The notes under the pieces are model-generated. The model was not told where the DNA came from, did not search any database, and was given only the letters and a program-made list of their open reading frames with translations. The position numbers and the translations under genes were made by a program. From Isoetes taiwanensis (Eukaryota; Streptophyta; Lycopodiopsida; Isoetales; Isoetaceae), in the NCBI GenBank assembly GCA_021234155.1, contig JAJEKV010000062.1:7025645-7089644 (forward strand): DNA of 64,000 bases, read 5' to 3'. Shown here in pieces: positions 1 to 11,086 of the stretch. The first letter of the stretch is position 1. Every line of letters begins with the position of its first letter.

Positions 1-483
1 GAGTGGTGATCGGCAGAACTCAATCCCCTGGGCACTTGTAGGCCGGAGCCACCTCTACCTCCTCCCCAGTAAAGTGAATGGGAAGTTTTGGTCACTGATG
101 ATGCATCATGACACCCTAGTTTTGGCCAAGTTAACTTCATGCCCGTGAATTGGCAAAAAGTGTCAAGAGCATCCGGTGACGTTGCATGTCCCTCCCGGAG
201 TATAGGCCATGAGGTTGACATCACAAGATATATGAGATGCCTTAATTGTGTGATGTATGAGATGTGTGCCCGCACCTCCATGTTCGAGAGCCAATCTTCC
301 AACCGATCAATGTATAGGCCAAAGAGTGTGGGGGAGAGGGGGGCAACCCCACGACCCAATGCTAACATCAATCGGTTGTGCCTAGCGTGATACGCCTCGA
401 AAGCATGCCCCGCATGCCTATATATAATTTATCGCAAGTCCGGAGGGTCCCCAGCCCAAATCGTCTCCCAAGAAGAACATAAA
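1..483. other. Unassigned left edge
   Basis: No reading frame, RNA or repeat boundary could be recognised here. An open frame of 83 codons starts at 139 but shows no family motif and its composition looks random. The stretch may belong to the 5' part of the LINE that follows or to older flanking DNA. Confidence 0.3.
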
Positions 484-525
484 TCAGATATTGGCATCAA
501 CAAGAAAAATGAAGAAGTTAAAGGT

Positions 526-1320
526 TTGACTACTAATAATGAATTTGGTATATTTGCTAACATCTCTGATAATATTATAGATTCTATAGAATCTAATGAC
601 CCTACAAGAGAAAACCCTTTCTATTCTGTACGTGTGCCTCCTCCTAATAATATTAATCTCCTTTTTGAACCTATGGAAAATATCCAAAATCAAGCATATC
701 CATCTGATCTTATTGATCTCTCTTCTCCCATTGAGTATATTTTACCTTTTTTTACCAATGACTATGTTCATGCAATGATCGAAAAATAGTTAGCTAGCTT
801 GCAAGAAGATTTATTCATAGACAATAGTCCGATGGTGCAAAACTCTACGTTGGTGTTGGAAAGTAAGTCTGTCAGTGACTCTGTGGTCAATAGAGCAGAT
901 TTGGATCATGACTTTATAGCAGATGGAGATTGTGACTTTGTTATGGACACCCCTGAGAAATTGGTTAATTATGATATAGGGATGGACAATCCTTTCTTGA
1001 AGAGTCTAACAACTCCCAAGCAAGTTCTCTCTCCAATTCAATCGCCTATTGTTGCTAATAATAATCTAATGTGAAGTCCATGGATAATCAATTTGAAGAC
1101 ATGTGTTAATAAATGTTTGAATTTGTCTCTGGAGGCCTTTCCTCTTTTGATGAGAATTGCTCTTTAAATGTTCCCTCTTCTGCGATAAGGAAAATTGGGA
1201 TAATGATTTATACCTCTTAGAGCCTTTTCATTTCAGGCCTGTTGGTAAATCCAAAGGTAGGGGTAAAAAGAAATATAGCCTGCTGCCAATATCAGAAGTA
1301 GCAAGAAAAAAAAAAGAAAA
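526..1320 (+). pseudogene. LINE-A ORF1-like remnant
   Basis: Two acidic open stretches (526-789 and 799-1074) are followed by broken sequence that reads into a basic segment with GKSKGRGKKK near 1245-1275. Plant LINE ORF1 proteins commonly end in a basic Gly/Arg/Lys segment just before ORF2, and the endonuclease of ORF2 begins about 50 bases further on. No zinc knuckle or RRM fold could be recognised, so the assignment rests mainly on position. Stops at 787-789 and 1072-1074 and later frame changes make it non-functional. Confidence 0.4.
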
Positions 1321-1371
1321 ATCTCGTTAGGCCTCTTCCTTCTGTCTTCTGATTCTCTGTCATCTACTTTA

Positions 1372-2250
1372 TCCTGGAATTTAAGGGGTCTTAAGGGTGC
1401 ACTTAAAAGGAGACATGTTATCTCCCAGATTAAACCTTATGATGCTGATATTATCATGCTCCAAGAGCTTAGATTTCCTATCTTTGAAAGCGCTAATTTA
1501 GTTGATTGGATTTACCCTGGTATCTCTTCTATCTGGATTGAAGCTAATGGTACCTCTGGAGGTCTTTGTATTATTTCGAAATCTATCTCTTAATCCCATT
1601 TTTATAATAGTGCCAGTAGAATATGGCAGATTGCTATTTTTGAACTCAATAATGCTTCCTTCAGAATTATCAATGTTTATGCCTCCAGTAATTCCTTCAT
1701 TGGAAAGGATCTCTGGGAGGAGATAAATATATCCATTTCTTCTCAAATCATTGACAATTGGATAATAAAAAGGGACTTCAACAATGCTCCTAATTGGGAT
1801 CAGAAGCTTGGTAATAATCTGAACATAAATTCGTTTGAAAGGGACAGATAGGATTCTTTGTTATCTGATAGTTCCTTTCACATACTGCCTTTCTCTACTG
1901 CAAAGTTTACTTAGTTTAATAAAAGATTAGGTAAAGATAGGATCTTCTATGCCTTGGATAGATTTTATTTGTCAAATCCTGCTAATGTTCTTTGGGACAA
2001 CTATTATGTTACAAGTGATGAGGGCACTTCCATCTCAGATCGCCAACCCCAATTTCTCATCTCTGCTACTCTAGTCTTCTTGCCGAGATCTTCCAATATT
2101 CCTTATAAATTCAATTGTTCTCTCTTGAACTCTAATTCCTTTTGTGCTGACTTTAGTAAGTTCTACTCTGATCTTCCAAGGGTTCAAGTGAGAAATTCTA
2201 TAAATTCCTTCTATGCTAAGGCAATCAAGCATTGGATAAAAGGTTGATCA
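1372..2250 (+). pseudogene. LINE-A ORF2 endonuclease (APE-type) remnant
   Basis: The + strand reads SWNLRGLKGALKRRHV from 1372, the usual start of the apurinic-like endonuclease of plant LINEs, followed by DADIIMLQELRF, which carries the conserved metal-binding Glu. The frame stops at 1591. It continues in other frames with FRIINVYASS, then IIKRDFNNAPNWDQ (normally a GDFN motif, with Gly replaced by Arg), RIFYALDRFYLSN and SDRQPQFLISATL (normally SDHxP). In an active LINE this enzyme nicks target DNA to prime reverse transcription. Here several stops (1591, around 1850, around 1912), frame changes and lost catalytic residues show decay. Confidence 0.75.
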
Positions 2251-2619
2251 AAAGCTAAATATCTAGAAAGAAAGCTAGTAGGTCATCAGATCCGCCCTCC
2301 AAGATGAAGGTCATCTTGGAGGTCATTAGATAAAGCAAATGAAGGTCATTAGATCCACCCTCCAAGATGACCCTTTCAATGTGGACTTACAAGTGCATGA
2401 GGATAGATTAAAAGCTATAAAAAATATAGAGGAAACTAGAACTAAATCTGCTACTATTTGCTATAAGACATTAAGAATCTGGATCATCGGAATTCAAAGT
2501 TCTTTTTCAGACTGGCCAAGAATAGAATTTTTAAAAAAAGCATCACTCAGATTCTTGATGACAATGATGCTTGTAACAGCAAATTTCTCGTTTCTTCCAA
2601 TCTAAATACAATGAGCTTT

Positions 2620-2624
2620 TTTCT
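2620..2624. repeat. Left target-site duplication of Copia element
   Basis: The five bases tttct directly before the left LTR recur directly after the right LTR at 8508-8512. A 5-bp duplication is typical of Copia integration. Confidence 0.9.
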
Positions 2625-3459
2625 TGTTGAGAATTCAGCTAATAAGTCATCTGCATAGTCTACCTATGAGAAGCAGTGGCAGTAGGTTAGACCAACTTGT
2701 TCATTAAGTTATCTGCATAAGTTATCTGCATAGTTATCTATGAGAAGCAGTGGCAGTAGGTTAACTTGTAGATTATCATGTAACCTAAAGTACAGGAGAG
2801 ACATTGAGTATATGTTAAGATGAGTAAATGTTGAAGATTGAATGTTCAATGTTAACATGGATGTTAAGGAAAAAGGAGTATTTTGTTAACATGGGAATTG
2901 TGGAGGAAAGTTTAAATGGAAAAATATGTTCAATGGTCGAAAAGCCGATTTCCAGTGTTTGTCCTGTGGGATATTATCGAAGAGATGACAAACCGAGATT
3001 GGAAAGTAAATCCAATCCCATAACTGCCGGATTCATGCGTATAAGACTGATGAACTAGCAGGAAATGATTAGGTAGGTTGGATCGAGCTGTAGGTTCCGA
3101 AGTGGAGCCATAATCTCTCAGTCAAAGGATCTACAGTAATCAGGTCAATGCCCAATGAATAGTGCTTTATCTGCTTCAGTTTTTAATGGTTTAGACCATT
3201 GCAATCATTATTGACAACAAGCTTATTGTCATAGGATATCTTTGAATGTATTCATAAGCTTTGATTGTAGTCATGAACTTGAAGTATGATCATGAAGTAT
3301 ACATGATGATTATGATGTATACATGATCTAGTGAAAATTAGTGACCATATCTTGGCTTTTCACTAGATCATTATTTGTATTCTATTGTTCATAAGCTTGA
3401 AGAATCTTGCTAGACATCAATATTATATTTATTGAGTTTATTATTCTCAAGATCTAACA
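2625..3459 (+). repeat. Copia left LTR (835 bp)
   Basis: It begins tgttgagaattc and ends gatctaaca, with the same boundaries as the right LTR. It contains a near-perfect palindrome (3212-3231) and a 14-bp inverted repeat (3324-3337 with 3357-3370) around a 19-base loop, both also present in the right LTR. A 76-codon open frame (2828-3058) is kept in both LTRs, but this is expected from their youth and does not imply a protein. Confidence 0.95.
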
Positions 3460-3460
3460 G

Positions 3461-3472
3461 TGGTATCAGAGC
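3461..3472 (+). other. Primer-binding site (initiator tRNA-Met type)
   Basis: The sequence tggtatcagagc begins two bases after the left LTR. It is the standard plant Copia primer site, complementary to the 3' end of initiator tRNA-Met. Confidence 0.9.
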
Positions 3473-3479
3473 TAGCATT

Positions 3480-4496
3480 ATGTCTAGCAGATTTGGAGCA
3501 AGCTTGCTCAACACTGTAGATGTGTATGCTGGAGGTCCTGGTTTCCAAATCTGGAAGGACGCTATAGTACATATCTTGGAGGTTGAAGACTTGTGGGATT
3601 TAGTGGATCCCCAAGGAAATGTTACTGCAGGGGTGCTGACCAGGTTTGGTTCTAATTCAGCAAGCTCTATTAATGCTGCAGATGCAGGTCAGACTTCACA
3701 AAGTGCAGGTGCAGGAGGCACAGCAGTGGGCAGTAGCTCTGGAGGTAAATCCTTGTATGCCAAAGCTAAGGAGGCTCAAGGAATCATATCTTGCAAGGTA
3801 AGTCCTACAATTAGGTTGAAATTGAGAGGGTTAAGTCCACGAGATATGTGGAAGTATATGCTTAAACACTATGAAGATAAAACATCCTCTCAAATTGATT
3901 TACTTGAAAATGAGCTAAGAGGATTAAAATTAGGAAAAGATGAGGATGACTCAGGGTTCTTTGATAGCTTTGATAACCTTGTAGCAGACCTTGCTGGAGC
4001 AAATGTAAATATCTCAGATAGAAGTCAAGTATTGCAAATATCCAGGGCAGTGGATAATGAAAATCTGGCCTTGTTCATTAGAAATACTTGTAGGTCAAGA
4101 GAGGAAGCAGAAAATTGTTTGAGAACCGAATGGGAACAAAAGAAAATATCAAGGCAACAGTCTAATGAACCTGACGTATTAGTTGTCAAGAAGAAAGTGA
4201 CTTGTTATCATTGCCATGAGCAAGGTTACTATAAAAATGAATGTCCCAAATTGAAGAAAGAATTTAATTGCTATACATGTGGGGGAAGAGGTCAGGTAGC
4301 CTCTAAATGCCCAACTCCAAAGAATTATGGGAGGGGAAGAGGAAGATCTGATAGCAGAGGTGGCAGGTCTTCAAATAGAGGAAAAGAAAGAAGCTATAAA
4401 AAAGCTTTTGTAACTGAAGAACATGAAGAAAAGTCTAAGGCAAATTCTGAAGATGAAGATGATGAGGTATTTAATGAATTTGCTATTCTTGACTAA
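3480..4496 (+). CDS. gag: Copia Gag (capsid/nucleocapsid) protein
   Basis: Gag forms the virus-like particle and packages element RNA. The ATG at 3480 lies eight bases after the primer site and is preferred over upstream in-frame codons inside the LTR. The protein is about 338 residues. A UBN2-type capsid region includes MWKYMLKHYEDK and DLLENELRGLKLG, followed by two zinc-knuckle positions, CYHCHEQGYYKNEC and CYTCGGRGQVASKC, and an Arg/Gly/Ser-rich tail. Both knuckles have lost the zinc-binding His of CX2CX4HX4C (Tyr in the first, Gln in the second), which should impair RNA binding. The frame ends in TAA at 4494 and the same frame resumes as protease, so one in-frame stop separates gag from pol. 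Confidence 0.85.
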   Translation: MSSRFGASLLNTVDVYAGGPGFQIWKDAIVHILEVEDLWDLVDPQGNVTAGVLTRFGSNSASSINAADAGQTSQSAGAGGTAVGSSSGGKSLYAKAKEAQGIISCKVSPTIRLKLRGLSPRDMWKYMLKHYEDKTSSQIDLLENELRGLKLGKDEDDSGFFDSFDNLVADLAGANVNISDRSQVLQISRAVDNENLALFIRNTCRSREEAENCLRTEWEQKKISRQQSNEPDVLVVKKKVTCYHCHEQGYYKNECPKLKKEFNCYTCGGRGQVASKCPTPKNYGRGRGRSDSRGGRSSNRGKERSYKKAFVTEEHEEKSKANSEDEDDEVFNEFAILD

Positions 4497-7400
4497 ACTA
4501 AATCTAACAAATCTGATTATATGGTAGTTGATAGTGGAGCTGAACGATCAGTAGTGCAATCTACTGATCTTCTGAAGAATCTTACAAATGCAAATTCAAG
4601 AAATATACAAGTTGGTAATGGAGCTCTTCAGAAAATTCAGAGTAGGGGGTTGCTGCAGCTTGAGGATCTGAATGGTGACATTGTAAATATACAGAATGTG
4701 TTTTGTGTGCCTACAATAATCAAGAACTTGATTTCAGTTAGTCAATTGGTTGACCTAGGTTATAGGGTCACTTTTGACTCAATGCAATGTAATATTTTCC
4801 TCAAAGATGAATTGAAATTTCGTGCTACCAGAATTGGAAATCTATTTGCAATGAATAATGTTGTGAGCATCAATACAATCAAAGAAAAAGGGCTAGAATT
4901 ATGGCATAATCGTCTGGCACATACTAACAACAAAAATCTCAAGCATTTGATCAAACAAGGCTGGATATTCTGTGACAAAAACTCAGACCATTTTATATGT
5001 GAAGGATGTGCCTTGGGAAAGCTAAATAGATTACCTTTTACCAAAAGAAAGACCAGAGCAACTCAAGTGCTTGAACTGGTGCACACAGATCTTTGTGGTC
5101 CTTTGAATATTAAAAGCAGGACAAATAAAAGATACTTCATTACCTTTACGGATGATTACAGCAGAAAATGCAAAACTTATGCATCAGCAACCAAGTCATA
5201 AGCACTGTAAGCATTTAAACAGTTTGTAGTTGAATCTGAAAGACAAACGGGAAATAAACTAAAATGTATTAGATCAGATAGAGGTGGAGAATACCTATCT
5301 GATAAATTCAGTTTATATTGTTTAAAGCATGGCATTAAAAGACAATTAACATGCAGACATAGTCCTTAGCAGAATGGTGTGTCAGAAAGAAAAAACAGAA
5401 CAATATTGGATGTTGTAAGATCTATGCTGAAGCAAAGTGGTCTACCTAGCAACTTGTGGGAAGAAGCATTAAAAACAAGTGTGGAAATTCAGAATAATTT
5501 GCCCTAGCATTGTTGGAAACTTGCCTTGTTTGTTATGGAATCCTAATACAAAAGTCAATTTTGACAAGTACAAGGTATATGGATGTTTAGCATATTCTCA
5601 CATACCCAAAGAACTGAGGAAAAAATTGGATGAATTGGATGATAAGGCTGAGATTGGCTTTGTAGTAGGGTACGATGAGGAATCCAAGGGATACAGAATC
5701 TACAATCCAGAAAACAAAACAATTACTATTAGTAGAGACGTCTTGTTTAATGAAAATGTAATCTACAAACATAGATATAAGAAAGGGCATAAGGTTAAGG
5801 AGGAACATACTGAAAATAAGGGTGTGAAATTTGACATTGAAGAAGATGCTGGGAATAACCAAGATGTTGATGTGCAACAAGAAGATGTACAACAGGAAAT
5901 TGATCAACCTCAGCAGATTAATAATGAGAATCATGACAATAAGGAAACAACAGTCAGAAGAAAAAGGAAAAACACAAGTTGAAAGACTTATAGAAGAAGC
6001 AAAGTTAGGAGATTTACCATATGGCAGGGATGAACAAGGGAGGAGTAGAAGAAATATTACTAGTGATGAACCTGAATTTGAACAAATAATGGCCCTGCTA
6101 GAAGATGAAGATTTACCACAGATTTTTGAAGAAGTTCAGCAGAGTGCAAATAAAAGCAAATGGATAGCAGCTATGAATGAAGAGCTAAAGTCATTTACAG
6201 AAACAAAGACATATGAACTAGTTGACCTTGATAGCAGTAAAAATGTGATTGGAAGTAAGTGGTTATTCAAAATCAAGGAAAATCCTGATGGCAGCAAAAG
6301 ATATAAAGCTAGATTAGTAGCACAAGGGTATACTAAAAAAAAGGGTAAAGATTATGAAGAAACTTACTCCCCTATTGTCAAGCTCACAAGTATTAGAATT
6401 TTGCTTGCTATGGCTAATGAAATGAACATGGAAATACATCATATGGATGTTAAAACAGCTTTTTTAAATGCTACTTTAGAGGAGGAAGCATACATGAGAT
6501 AAGCTCCTGGGTTTGAGCAGGGAGAAAATAAGATTTGGAAATTGCACAGGGCAGTTTATGGATTAAAACAGTCAGTCCCCTAAGGAATGATATCTCTGCA
6601 TGAATCAGTTTCTACAAGAACATGGATTTGAAAAATTAAAAAATGATGGAAATCTTTATAGATTCCAACAGGAAGAATAATTTTGCATTATAGCACTTTA
6701 TGTTGATGATTGCATAATGATTGCAAACACCATGAATATTCTTAATGAAGCAAAAAGGATTCTGAAAAATAGGTTCCAAATGTCAGATTTAGGAGAACTA
6801 AAGAAATTCTTGGGTATAGAAGTCATTAGAGACAGAGATCAGAAATATATAAAGTTGTATCAGAAGACTCACATTGATAATATGGTGAGAAGATTTAATT
6901 TAGAGGATGCTAAAGTAGTGAAGATACCTATGACACCTGGACATGCACTTACAGCAAATTCACAAGACATGCCAAGTACAAACATGGAAAAAACACCATA
7001 CATGGCTTTAATTGGATGCTTACTGTATCTGGAAAATAACACCAGACCTGACATTGCATATGCAGTTAACATCTTGAGTAGAAGATGTCACAACCCTACA
7101 AAGAATCATTGGGAAGCAGGAAAAAAAGTGTTGAAATATCTCAAGGGAACATCCACTCAAGGTATATGTTATACTTCAGAAAAGTTAAAACTAACTGCCT
7201 ATAGTGATGCAGATTGGGGAGGTGATCTAAGCACTAGAAGGTCAACATCAGGGTATGTCATATTCTTAGGGAACAATGCCATAACTTGTAGATGCAAGAA
7301 ACAAGCAGCTATAGCAATGAGCTCTGCAGAAGCAGAGTATGCTGCTTCGTCATTGGTGGCTAAAGAATTAGTCTGGTTAAGGAGATTATTGCAAGAATTA

Positions 7401-7658
7401 AATTGTGCACGTGATGGAGCCACTGAAATCATGACATACAGTCAAAGTTGCATAGCTATAGTGAAAAACCCTGTTCATCATGATAGAACCAAGCACATAG
7501 AGTTAAATATACATTTCATACGGGATTTGGCAGTGCAAGGTATTATTCAAATGAGATATGTTGATACTAACAGTCAAATAGCAGACATATTTACTAAGGC
7601 ACTTGCAGAAGTTAAATTCAGTAAATTTAAAGAGAAACTAAATGTGTTGGACTTATAA
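4497..7658 (+). pseudogene. pol: Copia Pol polyprotein, broken
   Basis: The domain order is diagnostic of Copia. The aspartic protease has DSGA near 4527. The integrase has an HHCC zinc finger (HNRLAH... CEGCALGK, about 4900-5025) and the catalytic DDE residues in HTDLCGPL, RSDRGGEY and the SERKNRT segment. A linker follows, then reverse transcriptase (KWLFKIKENPDGS, HHMDVKTAFLN, YVDD at 6699-6710) and RNase H (SDADWGGD, AMSSAEAEY, HDRTKHIELN). Breaks include stops at 5199, 5208, 5367, 5505 and 6500, a frame change near 5490, another near 5970 and another near 6580. Several stops look like C-to-T changes of Gln codons. The last 942 bases (6717-7658) remain open. Confidence 0.93.
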
Positions 7659-7671
7659 GCTGAAGGAGGAA
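7659..7671 (+). other. Polypurine tract of Copia element
   Basis: The purine-rich gctgaaggaggaa immediately precedes the right LTR, as expected for the primer of plus-strand DNA synthesis. Confidence 0.85.
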
Positions 7672-8507
7672 TGTTGAGAATTCAGCTAATAAGCATCTGC
7701 ATAGTCTACCTATGAGAAGCAGTGGCAGTAGGTTAGACCAACTTGTTCATTAAATTATCTGCATAAGTTATCTTCATAGTTTACCTATGAGAAGCAGTGG
7801 CAGTAGGTTAACTTGTAGATTATCATCTAACCTAAAGTACAGGAGAGACATTGAGTATATGTTAAGATGAGTAAATGTTGAAGATTGAATGTTCAATGTT
7901 AACATGGATGTTAAGGAAAAAGGAGTATTTTGTTAACATGGGAATTGTGGAGGAAAGTTTAAATGGAAAAATATGTTCAATGGTCGAAAAGCCGATTTCC
8001 AGTGTTTGTCCTGTGGGATATTATCGAAGAGATGACAAACCAAGATTGGAAAGTAAATCCAATCCCATAACCGCCGGATTCATGCGTATAAGACTGATGA
8101 ACTAGCAGGAAATGATTAGGCAGGTTGGATCGAGTTGTAGGTGCCAAAGTGGAGCCATAATCTCTCAGTCAAAGGATCTCTAGTAATCGGGTCAATGGCC
8201 GATGGAATAGTGCTTTATCTACTTCAGTTTTTAATGGTTTAGAGCATTGCAATCATTATTGACAATAAGCTTATTGTCATAGGATATCTTTGAATGTATT
8301 CATAAGCTTTGATTGTAGTCATGAACTTGAAGTGTGATCATGAAGTATACATGATGATTATGATGTATACATGATCTAGTGAAAATTAGTGACCATATAT
8401 TGGCTTTTCACTAGATCATTATTTGTACTCTATTGTTCATAAGCTTGAAGAATCTTGCTAGACATCAATATTATATTTATTGAGTTTATTATTCTCAAGA
8501 TCTAACA
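7672..8507 (+). repeat. Copia right LTR (836 bp)
   Basis: It is nearly identical to the left LTR, with TG...CA ends and the tttct target duplication following at 8508-8512. Its palindrome tgacaataagcttattgtca (8260-8279) is perfect, whereas the left copy has one mismatch. Confidence 0.95.
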
Positions 8508-8512
8508 TTTCT
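8508..8512. repeat. Right target-site duplication of Copia element
   Basis: tttct, identical to 2620-2624. Confidence 0.9.
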
Positions 8513-8639
8513 ATTCAACCTAAATCTCCTTCTGTCTTTGAGAATGCTGAAATTTTGTACCTTGATCAATGATACTTCAGCTTGTCCTGATCTTATGGAT
8601 AATAACATTATTGCTAGTTCTACAGAAGGGGAAGCCTTT

Positions 8640-9482
8640 GCTATTATTAAAAGCTTTTTCAAAGGTAAATCTTCTGGTCTGGATGGTCTTCCTCCTAAAT
8701 TCTAACTTCACTTCTGGAATATCTTAAAGGATGACTTTATTCTGTTTATTTTTTTTTTTTTGGACTACTAATCACTTGCATACCTCTATCTCAAATGGTT
8801 TAGTCTCTCTCATCCCAAAAGTCGACTTCCCTTCTCATTTCTCTGATTGGAGATTCACCTTTCTATGTAAGGCCTCCTATAAAATTTATGCCAAGATCAT
8901 TGCTCTGAGAATCAGGCCCTTCTTGCAAGCTAATATAAGTTTGAATCGATCTGCCTTTCTTCTTAACAGATTCATTTTGAACAGCTACATTCTTGCCATA
9001 AAAGGATTACATTGGAACAAAGTAAGTGGCCAAGACTATGTTCTTTTTAAATTGGATTTCAAAAGAGACTTTGACACTATTTCTTGGGAGTTCATTGACT
9101 TTGCTATGACTAAAATTGGTTTTGCTTTGAAGCTCAGGCAATTAATTATTGGTCTCAATTCTAGAGCCAATTCTGCTATTTTGATTAATGGATCCCCTTC
9201 CAACTTCTTCCGTCTTCAAAGAGGTGCGAGACAAGCATGATCTTTAGCTCCTTATCTCTTTTTAATTCTTGCTGGGCTTCTAACCAAATCAGTGCTATAA
9301 CATAAACATCATGGTAATGTTGAGTGTCAAAAGTTGCCAGATTTTGATATCTCTCTCTATCCTTCAATATGCTGATGATACTTTCTATTTCCTCAAGACT
9401 GATGATGCTAATATGAATTCCTTCATGGGTATCCTCAATCAATTCTCTAATGCTTCTGGTGTGTATATGTTGTCTTCACGCT
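8640..9482 (+). pseudogene. LINE-A reverse transcriptase, N-terminal and palm region
   Basis: An open frame from about 8731 to 9240 reads GLVSLIPKVDFPSHFSDWR, ASYKIYAKIIALRIRPFL, LFKLDFKRDFDTISWEF (carrying the first catalytic Asp of the palm), ANSAILINGSPS and LQRGARQ. After a stop at 9238 it continues as SLAPYLFLILAGLL and, in another frame, QYADDTFYFLK with the catalytic YADD at 9368-9379. These are hallmarks of plant L1-type reverse transcriptases. Stops and frame shifts make it inactive. The palm region is cut by the solo LTR just after the YADD block. Confidence 0.85.
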
Positions 9483-9487
9483 GTTGC
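9483..9487. repeat. Left target-site duplication of solo LTR
   Basis: gttgc, repeated exactly at 11087-11091. Confidence 0.85.
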
Positions 9488-11086
9488 TGTGATGCTCCCA
9501 GAACATATACGGCACCCGGCCGTATACATACGGGGACTTTCCCCTCCCATGGCCACCATTCGCCATGAGCAGGGCCCTCCGTCTAACTCGGGCCATCTAT
9601 GGAAAGATGCTCGAGTGAAGGACACAGAGGGATCATTCGGCCCACGCCTTCAATGGGGCTCCTATGTCGCGGAAGCGTGAATACAAGGTTAGCATACAAC
9701 ATAATCATATCATAAATACCACCACGAAGAGTGGCACATCCATCCAACTGATAACAACAGAGAAGATACATTTAATACTAGAGAAAACACCCCCCAAACC
9801 CGTGGTTCTACCCCTACCTGGACTCGGTGAGGATCGATTGATCTGGCTAGGTCTCAAGAGATCGCCAGACCGAAGCTTGACATGGCGCTATCGGCATAGA
9901 ACATCTACTAGGGTTGTCCACTCCATCCGCCCCTTTTGTGCACACTTTGCGGTCCGGTCGAATCATGCTATGGCATCACTATAGCCTTCCTCCGAGACGC
10001 AGACTGGGTATCACCCTTCGAGCCCGCTCCGGGGTTCATGAAGCCCCGTCCGATGAGAGGTCGTGGAAGTGTCCCCTTCCGGGATCACGGCCCATGAGTG
10101 AGCTAGAGAATACGTGCCGCATCACGACCCCCGCATCCATACGGAAACTTACTCACCCTAAATCTACTCAAAGCACAGGGGTGCCCCATACGGGTCACAC
10201 CTCTCAGCACCCGTGGAGTGTCGGACCCATACCCGCCCTCACGTGGACCCGCCTATCGGGCCTAGCCCACTGTAGGAGTCCCGGGAGCCTTGTATGTTCG
10301 TGCAAGACCCCACCCCCACTTCCCCCACCCGGTCCCTTCTCGGTGCTAAGCAATTTCATAGCATCCACGACTCGGTGGTCTCTTGTGTGCATGTGCCACT
10401 TTAATTGGGAATTAAAGGAGCTACTAGGAGCATACTAAAGCATAAGGCATAGGGGTCTCTACCCCTCTAATCCCCTCAACTACGGAAGGCTAATTGTAAA
10501 TACTTTCATAGATTCATCCATCCATAATAAACATAATCCATAATTGAAATGTAGTCCTAATTATCAAAGAAGGGTTAATCCTAAGCTAGAACAACCAGAG
10601 AAGACTCAGAGAACTTGACTAAAGCGCTAGCCTTAGAGATATCAAACTAGACTGTCTACTAACCCGAATTTCGACTTGATCCATTATCATGGGGTGGCTC
10701 CATCTTCTAAGGCTTGGGTGTTTAGCAAACTTGGGCACTCACAAACAGCCTTGACAAACTTGGGCGCCAAATTGCTCCTCCCCGCTCGATTTTGGGGTCA
10801 AATGGGACAAGGTTCAATGTTGATGCCCCAAGTTAGCATCCCCATCTTTGGCCAATCGAGTTTGGCCAAGTGGCTGTTTCCTAATCCATCCATTATCCTA
10901 ATTAATCCAATTAGAGATTAATTCCTTAATTATAGGTAATTAACCTTTAATAATTAATTTAGCATAGCTAAATTAATCCCTTTTAGGTCAACCCCCTAGG
11001 TTAAAATACCCCATGGTGGTGTACCTCTACTGGGTGACGTGTCCGTATATTTATGCGTATACCGTATAAATACTTGGAACGTCACA
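9488..11086. mobile_element. Solo LTR (1.6 kb) inserted in LINE-A
   Basis: The 1599-bp unit starts TGTGATGCTCCCAG and ends GGAACGTCACA. It is bracketed by the exact 5-bp duplication gttgc, and LINE-A reverse-transcriptase sequence resumes directly after it. TG...CA ends, a TGTGAYG/CRTCACA border pair and a 5-bp duplication are typical of plant LTR retrotransposons, often Gypsy. No primer site, gag or pol is inside, so recombination between two LTRs most likely removed the body. The 174-codon frame at 9914-10438 has no recognisable motif. The short inverted similarity of the two ends (CTGTGAYG... TATACGG) is noted, but a DNA transposon is less likely. Confidence 0.85.

Larger units (their letters stand above)
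484..2624 (+). mobile_element. LINE-A, 5' portion (upstream of Copia insertion)
   Basis: This is the 5' part of a plant L1-type non-LTR retrotransposon. It carries acidic ORF1-like remnants, a short basic stretch (GKSKGRGKKK near 1250), then an endonuclease domain. The element is interrupted at 2624 by a Copia retrotransposon and resumes at 8513 with the reverse transcriptase. The 5' border is not defined: no target duplication was found, and 484 is only where coding-like sequence begins. Several stops and frame changes show that the copy is dead. Confidence 0.7.
2625..8507 (+). mobile_element. Ty1/Copia LTR retrotransposon (5.88 kb, degenerate)
   Basis: Two LTRs of about 835 bp starting with TG and ending with CA flank a tRNA-Met-type primer site, gag, pol in the Copia order (protease, integrase, reverse transcriptase, RNase H) and a purine-rich tract. 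The 5-bp duplication tttct brackets the unit, so both ends are intact. The element sits inside LINE-A in the same orientation. By eye the LTRs differ at only about 2-3% of positions, mostly transitions, implying a fairly recent insertion. Yet pol has several stops and at least three frame changes, so this copy cannot make its own enzymes. Confidence 0.97.

Noticed and set aside
2828-3058. 76-codon frame identical in both Copia LTRs
   Set aside because: Identity follows from the youth of the LTRs. There is no motif or independent support for a protein.
9914-10438. 174-codon open frame
   Set aside because: It lies wholly inside the solo LTR, is Pro/Ser/Arg-rich, and has no domain, so it is chance in GC-rich DNA.
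9488-11086. Considered as a DNA transposon because its ends pair imperfectly
   Set aside because: TG...CA ends and a 5-bp duplication fit a solo LTR better, and the end pairing is short and broken.
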